Shown in pieces: positions 32,318-38,133 of a DNA stretch of 38,133 bases. The notes under the pieces are model-generated. The model searched no databases, was not told where the DNA came from, and saw only the letters and a program-made list of their open reading frames with translations. Positions within the stretch are counted from its first letter, which is position 1. The number at the start of each line of letters is the position of its first letter. Source of the stretch: Pseudomonas marginalis. GTDB taxonomy: Bacteria; Pseudomonadota; Gammaproteobacteria; Pseudomonadales; Pseudomonadaceae. Made by a program: the position numbers and the translations under genes. The stretch is from assembly GCF_001645105.1 (NCBI RefSeq), contig NZ_LKEG01000055.1, forward strand, positions 11,537 to 49,669. The letters run 5' to 3'.

Positions 32318-35300
32318 TTAAATGCGTTCCATCTTCGGTAGCCATACGCGAATGAGTGAGAACAGACGATCCAGATCAATCGGCTTGGCCAGGTAATCGT
32401 TGGAACCGGCCGCCAGGCAACGTTCCTGGTCGTCCTTCATGGCCTTGGCCGTCACCGCGATGATCGGCAGCTTTTTCCAGCGCGGGTCCTGGCGGATCAA
32501 GGCGGTGGCCTCGTAACCGTCCATTTCCGGCATCATCACGTCCATCAGCACCAGGTCGATATCGTCGACTTCATTGAGTTTGTCGATGGCTTCACGGCCG
32601 TTACGGCCGATCACCACCACCGCGCCCTTGTGCTCCAGGGCGCTGGTCAGGGCGAAGATGTTGCGCACATCATCGTCCACCAGCAGGATTTTTCGCCCTT
32701 CGAACACCTTGTCGCGGCTGCGGGCGGTCTTGAGCATCTTCTGGCGGTCATGGGACAGCTGGGATTCGACTTTGTGCAGAAAGAGTGTGACTTCGTCCAA
32801 CAGGCGCTCCGGCGAGCGGGCGCCCTTGATGATGATCGAGCGCGAATACTTGCGCAGTTCGGCCTCTTCATCGCGGGTCAGGTTGCGCCCGGTGTAGACG
32901 ATTACGGGCGGGAACGAACAGATGTCCTCGGTGGCCATGCGCTTGAGCAGCTCGTTGCCGAGCATGTCCGGCAACTTGAGGTCGATGATCATGCAGTCGT
33001 AGGCATTGGTACGCAGCAGGTCGAGGGCTTCCTGGGCAAAACCGACGGCGGTGATCTCGATGTCATCGTCGCCGATCAGGCGGGCAATACTGTCGCGCTG
33101 CAGGTCATCGTCTTCCACCAGCAGCACGCGCTTGACCTTCTGGGTCAGCTTGGCCTCCAGGCGCGCAAACACGTCCTTGAGCTCTTCGCGGGTTGTGGGT
33201 TTTACCGCATAGCCAATGGCGCCCATGTGCATGGCGGCTTCGACGCGGTCTTCCACGGAAATCACATGCACCGGGATATGGCGGGTGTTGGCGTGCTCTT
33301 TCAGGCGCTGCAGAACAGTGAGCCCGGAATGGTCGGGCAAGCGCATGTCCAACAGGATGGCGTCGGGAATGTACTCCTCGGCCAGGCTGTAGCCTTCGTC
33401 CGCCCCGTGGGCCACCAGGCAGTGGTAGCCCAGCTCATGGGCCAGGTCGAAGAGGATACGGGCGAAATTCGGCTCATCTTCCACCACCAGAATGCAGCGC
33501 GTGGTAAACGGGGTCTTGTCGCGGTCGTCGGCGAAGCGCGGAATCAGCTTGGCGTCGGCCACCGGCAACGGTGACACCTTGACGGGGACCGGTGCGGGTG
33601 CCATCACCACTTGGCGTGGCGGTTCGACAGGGGCGGCGTCTGCCTCGCGCTCGACATACTGCTCCGGCAACACCAGGGTAAAGATACTGCCCTTGCCTGG
33701 CTCGCTGGCCACACTGATGTAGCCGCCCAACAGCGCCGCCAGGTCGCGGGAAATCGACAGGCCCAGGCCGGTGCCGCCATAACGGCGATTGGTGGTGCCG
33801 TCGGCCTGGCGGAAGGCTTCGAAGATGCTTTCCTGCTGGTCCGGGGCAATGCCGATGCCGGAGTCGCGAACCGTGAAGGCAATGCCCTCCCCCGGTGCAC
33901 GCGACACAGAGAGGCTTACGTCGCCCTGCTCGGTGAACTTGATCGCGTTGGACAGCAGGTTCTTGAGGATCTGTTCCAGGCGCTGGCGGTCGGTAAACAG
34001 CATGGTCGGCGAACCTTCCTGCACGTCCACTTGGAAGCCCAGCTTGCGATCGGCCGCCAGCGGTTCGAACATGCCGCGCAGGCCGTCTACCAGACGCGCC
34101 ACACTGGAGTTTTCCGGGCGCACTTCGAGCTTGCCGGCTTCCACCTTGGAAATGTCCAGGATGTCGTTGATCAGGTTGAGCAAGTCATTGCCGGCGGAAT
34201 AGATCGATTCGGCAAACTTGACCTGTTCGGCGCTGAGATTTTCCTGGGGGTTCTCGGCCAGCAACTTGGCCAGGATCAACGAACTGTTCAGCGGCGTGCG
34301 CAGCTCGTGGGACATGTTGGCGAGGAATTCGGATTTGTACTTGCTGGAGCGCTGCAACTCTTCGGCACGGTCTTCCAGCTCGAGCTGGGCCTGGTTGAGT
34401 TCGACGTTCTTGCGGTCCATGGCGTCGCGCTGCTCGGCCAGGGTCTGCGTCTGTTCGGCGAGTTGCTCGTTGGTCTGCTCAAGCTCCGCTTGCTGGGTTT
34501 CCAGGTGAGCCTGGGATTCCTTGAGGATGCGCGACTGTTCCTCCAGCTCTTCGTTGGCAGTCTTGAGTTCTTCCTGCTGCACTTGCAGCTCTTCGTTGAG
34601 CTGTTGGGTCTCGGCCAGCACTTCCTGCAGGCGCTGGCGATACCGGGCGGCCTCGATGGAGGTGCCGATATTGCCGGCGATCAGTTCCAGCAGCTCCTCG
34701 TCGCGTTCTTGCAGCGGCCGCAGGAAACCCAGCTCGAGCACGCCATTGACGCGATCATCATCGCTGGTGGGCATGACCAGCACACTGCGCGCAGCACCTT
34801 CGCCCAGGCCGGAGCTGACCTTGAAGTAGTCCACCGGCACATCGTCCAGGCGAATCAGGCGATCCAGCTGGGCCGCTTGGCCGACGATGCCTTCATCACT
34901 GTAGATCGCTTGCTCACGCTGTTCCTGCTCGCGGGAGAAACCGTAGGTGGCCACGCGCTTGAGGCCGCCGTGCTCTTCGCGCACATACAGCGCGGCGACG
35001 ACCGAGCCCATGTATTGGGCAAAGAATTGCAGGATATTGCGGCCCAGCATGTTCAGGGTCAGTTGGCCGAGCACCTGTTCGGCCAATTCAGTCTGGCCAT
35101 TGCGCAACCAAGCCTGTTGCTCCAGCCGCCGCGCGATCTTCTGTTGAGACGCGAGGTTTGCGCTGTAACTCTCTGACAGAGAAACCAAATTCTTGCGACC
35201 AATGTAAGCCAGAAAGCCACTCAAACCGAGTACAAAGGCCAGGTACAGGGTGACGCTGATCACGGTGGTGCGGGTGACTTCTTCATTGCGGGCGATGCGG

Positions 35301-35815
35301 AACTGCTGTTCCATCGCCACCGCATCGTCATATTCCTTGCGGATCTCATCGGTCAGGCGCTTGCCACGGCCGGCCTTGACCGCACTGCGGTAGTCGCCAC
35401 TGCTGCGCTGCATATCAATCATCGACTGGGCGTAGTTGTTCCACTCGGCCTGCATGGCCTCCAGGCGTTTGAGACGGTCCACTTGCTGCGGGTTGTCCGC
35501 CACCAGTTCCTGCAAATTGCGCAGGTCGGCAATGATTCGCGGCTTGGCCACTTCGTAAGGGTCGAGGAAATGCTCGTCACCGGTGATCAGGAAGCCGCGC
35601 ATGCCGGTTTCCAGGTCCACCGTCAGCTTGGACGACTCATTGAGGTTATTGATAACCCGGTCGGTGTGTTCCACCCACTGGATGACCGACAGCAGGTAGG
35701 TGATCAATACGACGAAAAATACGGCACTGAGCACGCCCACACCCAGGGCCAACGCCACGTTTCGGCTCAGTAGTGTACGGAAGCTCTTTTCATCGACGGA
35801 CGAAGCGGGAGTCAT
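32318..35815 (-). CDS. CHASE3-GAF hybrid histidine kinase with three receivers
   Basis: A 1165-residue inner-membrane sensor. Helices at ~19-43 and ~185-207 flank a CHASE3 periplasmic domain containing ETGMRGFLITGDEHFLDPY. Then come a GAF-like domain (~245-385), a long Gln/Glu-rich coiled coil (~385-490), HisKA with His503 in NMSHELRTPLNS, and HATPase with NLLSNAIKFTEQGD and GTGLGLSIS. Three receivers follow, with Asp823 (LLDMRLPDHSG), Asp945 (IIDLKLPDMLG) and Asp1092 (LMDVMMPEMDG). The ATG at 35815 is preferred: AAGG lies eight bases upstream, and the two ATGs in the extended frame (35821, 35872) lack such a site. It heads the minus-strand signalling operon. No HAMP domain is evident between the second helix and the GAF. 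Confidence 0.95.
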   Translation of the reverse strand: MTPASSVDEKSFRTLLSRNVALALGVGVLSAVFFVVLITYLLSVIQWVEHTDRVINNLNESSKLTVDLETGMRGFLITGDEHFLDPYEVAKPRIIADLRNLQELVADNPQQVDRLKRLEAMQAEWNNYAQSMIDMQRSSGDYRSAVKAGRGKRLTDEIRKEYDDAVAMEQQFRIARNEEVTRTTVISVTLYLAFVLGLSGFLAYIGRKNLVSLSESYSANLASQQKIARRLEQQAWLRNGQTELAEQVLGQLTLNMLGRNILQFFAQYMGSVVAALYVREEHGGLKRVATYGFSREQEQREQAIYSDEGIVGQAAQLDRLIRLDDVPVDYFKVSSGLGEGAARSVLVMPTSDDDRVNGVLELGFLRPLQERDEELLELIAGNIGTSIEAARYRQRLQEVLAETQQLNEELQVQQEELKTANEELEEQSRILKESQAHLETQQAELEQTNEQLAEQTQTLAEQRDAMDRKNVELNQAQLELEDRAEELQRSSKYKSEFLANMSHELRTPLNSSLILAKLLAENPQENLSAEQVKFAESIYSAGNDLLNLINDILDISKVEAGKLEVRPENSSVARLVDGLRGMFEPLAADRKLGFQVDVQEGSPTMLFTDRQRLEQILKNLLSNAIKFTEQGDVSLSVSRAPGEGIAFTVRDSGIGIAPDQQESIFEAFRQADGTTNRRYGGTGLGLSISRDLAALLGGYISVASEPGKGSIFTLVLPEQYVEREADAAPVEPPRQVVMAPAPVPVKVSPLPVADAKLIPRFADDRDKTPFTTRCILVVEDEPNFARILFDLAHELGYHCLVAHGADEGYSLAEEYIPDAILLDMRLPDHSGLTVLQRLKEHANTRHIPVHVISVEDRVEAAMHMGAIGYAVKPTTREELKDVFARLEAKLTQKVKRVLLVEDDDLQRDSIARLIGDDDIEITAVGFAQEALDLLRTNAYDCMIIDLKLPDMLGNELLKRMATEDICSFPPVIVYTGRNLTRDEEAELRKYSRSIIIKGARSPERLLDEVTLFLHKVESQLSHDRQKMLKTARSRDKVFEGRKILLVDDDVRNIFALTSALEHKGAVVVIGRNGREAIDKLNEVDDIDLVLMDVMMPEMDGYEATALIRQDPRWKKLPIIAVTAKAMKDDQERCLAAGSNDYLAKPIDLDRLFSLIRVWLPKMERI

Positions 35816-36055
35816 GGGCATGCCTTGGCCAAAGGTGGAAAAACCGGGAGTTTGCCCCAAACGGGCGGGCAAGACTATTTTTCTAGAACGGGTTTGTACA
35901 GATTCCTACATGGGAACAGGCTATTCTCTATGGTCTTTTCTAACGCATTGTTTTTACGGCCTGCGGGAACTTGTCACGAGTGCGCGCTTACTCAAGGAAG
36001 AGGCCTGTCAGAACGGCCGCGTGTAAACCCTCGCCTTTTTTGGGAATTTCATATT
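35816..36055. promoter_or_regulatory. Divergent promoter region, signalling operon / response regulator
   Basis: A 240-base gap between divergent start codons, without a gene. On the plus strand CTATTCT (35931-35937) matches six of seven bases of the sigma-S extended -10 (CTATACT), about 120 bases upstream of the regulator gene. The shared region suggests the hybrid-kinase operon and the regulator are co-regulated. A GGGAA about 11 bases before 36056 is the regulator ribosome-binding site. Confidence 0.4.
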
Positions 36056-36421
36056 ATGTCCGCAGTCACTTCCACCATCCTTGTCGTTGAAGACGATGCC
36101 ATCGTGCGCATGCTCATCGTCGATGTTCTGGAGGAGTTGGCGTTCAGTGTGCTGGAAGCTGCCGACGCGGCAGAAGCGCTGGCAATCGTGGAAAACACCG
36201 AACATGTCATCGACCTGATGATGACCGACGTCGGCCTGCCGGACATGGACGGGAAGGCGCTGGCCACCAAGGTGCGCGAACTGCGCCCTACCCTGCCTAT
36301 CCTGTTCGCCAGCGGCTATGCGGAAAATATCGACGTGCCCGCCGGCATGCAGGTGATCGCCAAACCGTTTTCCATTGATCAATTGCGCGACAAGGTCAAA
36401 TCGATGCTGCCCGCCGCCTGA
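36056..36421 (+). CDS. Single-domain response regulator
   Basis: A 121-residue receiver with VVEDDAIVR at the N-terminus, phosphoacceptor Asp58 in MMTDVGLPDMDG, signalling Ser in FASGYAENI and conserved Lys in VIAKPFSID. There is no output domain. The frame is open upstream to 35825, but the ATG at 36056 begins the receiver correctly. It is divergent from the large hybrid kinase gene and is a close relative of the C-terminal receiver of the kinase at 23228-24898 (both share DVGLP, GYAE and GMQ-I-KPF patterns), so cross-talk is plausible. It may serve as a phosphate sink or control a protein target directly. Confidence 0.93.
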   Translation: MSAVTSTILVVEDDAIVRMLIVDVLEELAFSVLEAADAAEALAIVENTEHVIDLMMTDVGLPDMDGKALATKVRELRPTLPILFASGYAENIDVPAGMQVIAKPFSIDQLRDKVKSMLPAA

Positions 36422-36496
36422 GACCCCCTCTTGGCGTGTGCGCCGTCCCGCCAGGGCAACGATTTGCGCACAGATGGCGTTTGTTTGCAGGGATTA

Positions 36497-36538
36497 ACGT
36501 GACGTTCGGCCAATAAACCGGTTAACTCGGCGGTTTAA
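36497..36538. promoter_or_regulatory. Two palindromic sites upstream of the DUF1254 gene
   Basis: AACGTGACGTT (36497-36507) is a perfect odd palindrome. TAAACCG (36515-36521) and CGGTTTA (36532-36538) are seven-base inverted arms ten bases apart. They lie 42-83 bases before the ATG at 36580, in a good position to be operators. Confidence 0.4.
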
Positions 36539-36579
36539 TCCCATGCCCTCAAAAAAGATCTCTGGAAGGACGCAACAAC

Positions 36580-37980
36580 ATGATTGGAAAACCGACGCGC
36601 CTGCTGTTGGCGAGCCTCTCGATATTCATGAGTACCGGCGCCTGGGCCGACTTCACCGCAACGCCCAGCGAAGCCCGGGCCATTGCCAAGGAAGCCTACC
36701 TGTATGGCTTCCCGGTGGTGGAGATGTACAAGACGCTCTACACCCAAGCCGTTGACAAGGGCGGTGCCAATTTCAAGGCGCCGATCAACCGTATCGGCCA
36801 CTCCGCCCAGGTATTTACGCCCAAGGACACCGGGGTCGTCACACCGAACCCGGACACGCCCTACTCCTTCGTGTGGATGGACCTGCGCAGCGAACCGCTC
36901 GTACTGACCCTGCCCAAAATCGAAGACGACCGTTACTACTCGGTGCAGTTGATCGACCTTTACACGCAGAACTTTGCCTACCTGGGCACGCGCAGTACCG
37001 GTAACAACGGCGGCCACTACATGATCGCCGGCCCGGACTGGAAGGGCCAGCAACCGGTGGATGTGGACCGCGTGATCTACAGCGAAAGCAATATCGCCTA
37101 CGCCCTGTACCGCACGCAGCTGTTTGATGAAAAAGACCTGAACAAGGTCAAGCAGATCCAGAGTGGCTACAAAGTGCAGTCGCTGAGCAGCTATGTGAAG
37201 CTCGCCGCGCCGGCCAAGGCGCCGAAAATCGAATGGCCGAAGCCGACGGCAACCATGAGCGACAGCCCACAATTGTTCCGCTACCTGAACTTCATGCTGG
37301 CGTTCGCCGCGCCCCAGGACAGTGAAAAAGACCTGCTGGCACGCTTTGCCAAGATCGGTGTCGCGCCAGGTGCACCGTTCAAGGTCAACCAGCTGACCGC
37401 CGAACAGCGCAAGGCCCTCGAAGACGGCATCGCTGATGGCAAGGCCGAGTTTGCCGCGTTCAAGAAAGACAAACTGGACACGCAACAAGTCCCCAGCGGG
37501 GAGCTGTTCGGTAGCCGCGACCACCTTAAAAACAACTACCTGTACCGCTATGCCGGTGCCGACACGGAGCTTTTCGGCAACTCCACCGACGAGGCGGCTT
37601 ACTTGACTTACGTCGTCGACAGCGAGGGCAAACCGGCCAACGGCGCACGCCATAGCTACACCGTGCACTTCGCCAAAGACCAGTTACCGCCAGCCGACGC
37701 GTTCTGGTCGCTGACCATGTACGACGCCAAGACCAAGCTGCTGGTGCCCAACCACAAGAAACGCTACCTGATCAACTCGCGGATGCTCTCCAGCCTCAAG
37801 CGCGACGCGGATGGCGGCCTGACCCTGGCGCTGCAGCACCACGAGCCGCCAAAAGCGGAACAGAGCAACTGGTTGCCGGCCCCGCCGGGCCCGTTCTATG
37901 CGGTGTTGCGCATTTACCTGCCCAAGCCTGAGGTCGGTAGCGGTCAATGGAAGCTGCCTCCCCTGACCCCGCTCAAGTAA
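36580..37980 (+). CDS. Exported DUF1254/DUF1214 protein
   Basis: A 466-residue secreted protein with a Sec signal peptide: basic start, hydrophobic core LLLASLSIFMS, and cleavage likely after GAWA (about residue 23). The N-terminal half is DUF1254, with PNPDTPYSFVWMDLRSEP and LPKIEDDRYYSVQLIDLYT. The C-terminal part is DUF1214, with ARHSYTVHFAKDQLPPADAFW, SLTMYDAKTKLLVPN and NSRMLSSLKRDADGG. Proteins of this family are periplasmic and of unknown biochemical function. The length is normal. A strong GGAAGGA lies about 9 bases before the ATG. It appears monocistronic: a hairpin follows directly after its stop. Confidence 0.93.
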   Translation: MIGKPTRLLLASLSIFMSTGAWADFTATPSEARAIAKEAYLYGFPVVEMYKTLYTQAVDKGGANFKAPINRIGHSAQVFTPKDTGVVTPNPDTPYSFVWMDLRSEPLVLTLPKIEDDRYYSVQLIDLYTQNFAYLGTRSTGNNGGHYMIAGPDWKGQQPVDVDRVIYSESNIAYALYRTQLFDEKDLNKVKQIQSGYKVQSLSSYVKLAAPAKAPKIEWPKPTATMSDSPQLFRYLNFMLAFAAPQDSEKDLLARFAKIGVAPGAPFKVNQLTAEQRKALEDGIADGKAEFAAFKKDKLDTQQVPSGELFGSRDHLKNNYLYRYAGADTELFGNSTDEAAYLTYVVDSEGKPANGARHSYTVHFAKDQLPPADAFWSLTMYDAKTKLLVPNHKKRYLINSRMLSSLKRDADGGLTLALQHHEPPKAEQSNWLPAPPGPFYAVLRIYLPKPEVGSGQWKLPPLTPLK

Positions 37981-37985
37981 CACCC

Positions 37986-38019
37986 CATGCCCGGTCGCAA
38001 CAGCGTCAGGCCGGGCATG
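37986..38019 (+). terminator. Stem-loop after the DUF1254 gene
   Basis: CATGCCCGG (37986-37994) and CCGGGCATG (38011-38019) pair perfectly over nine bases with a 16-base loop, starting five bases after the stop codon. No long T-run follows. A likely transcript end. Confidence 0.6.
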
Positions 38020-38055
38020 TCCTAATGCCAGTCAGTTAAGGGTGAGCGCAGTACC

Positions 38056-38100
38056 TGTGGCGAGGGAGCTTGCTCCCGCTGGGTCGCGAAGCGGCCCCAG
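38056..38100. repeat. REP element, GCGAGGGAGCTTGCTCCCGC type
   Basis: Two adjacent hairpins: GGGAGC/GCTCCC (38064-38069, 38072-38077), and CTGGG/CCCAG (38079-38083, 38096-38100) with an inner CGC-GAA-GCG. This paired form is a common fluorescens-group REP and differs in sequence from the one at 15414-15441. Confidence 0.8.
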
Positions 38101-38133
38101 CTCTTTGTTTCAAAAGACTGGGACTGCTGCGCA

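Noticed and set aside
33611..35176. A 521-codon plus-strand frame inside the large hybrid kinase
   Set aside because: Reverse image of the coiled coil and kinase domains; leucine-rich only because of antisense CAG/GAG codons.

Overview
The window reads as chromosome of a Pseudomonas, most likely of the P. fluorescens group. The evidence is high-GC coding sequence with strong C/G third-position bias, a Pseudomonas-type arn operon ending in ugd, and two kinds of fluorescens-style REP palindrome (15414-15441 and 38056-38100). I see no tRNA, rRNA, CRISPR array or insertion sequence.

Left part (1-11.7 kb). A tyrosine recombinase and a secreted or lipoprotein hypothetical lie on the minus strand. 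A 413-base regulatory gap follows, then a tightly coupled plus-strand operon: arnC-arnA-arnD-arnT-arnE-arnF-ugd and a second ArnT-like membrane glycosyltransferase. These genes make UDP-L-Ara4N, carry it on undecaprenyl phosphate and transfer it to lipid A, the modification linked to cationic-peptide resistance. The aminotransferase gene arnB, usually first in this operon, is absent here.

Middle (11.8-21.6 kb). A 78-residue unknown and an HPP membrane protein precede two converging branched-chain acyl-CoA modules. The plus-strand pair (3-hydroxyisobutyryl-CoA hydrolase, acyl-CoA dehydrogenase) looks like valine catabolism. The minus-strand set (SDR dehydrogenase, thiolase, acyl-CoA dehydrogenase, enoyl-CoA hydratase) looks like the 2-methylbutyryl-CoA (isoleucine) branch. 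A REP palindrome separates them. A bestrophin-family membrane protein and a membrane-anchored HEAT/TPR protein follow.

Right part (21.7-38.1 kb). This part is mostly signalling. A double-domain KaiC-like ATPase overlaps a hybrid histidine kinase that has a degenerate N-terminal receiver. Next comes a 1382-residue protein whose C-terminus carries a Cys-His-Asp arrangement like the YopT/AvrPphB (C58) cysteine proteases, with a HrpL-box-like sequence about 70 bases upstream of its start. I consider this effector/toxin candidate the most interesting item. It is followed by a minus-strand signalling operon: a CHASE3-GAF hybrid kinase with three receivers, CheR-like and CheB-like enzymes without chemoreceptors, a REC-kinase and a single-domain response regulator. 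Another single-domain regulator is divergent from it. The window ends with a secreted DUF1254/DUF1214 protein and a REP element.
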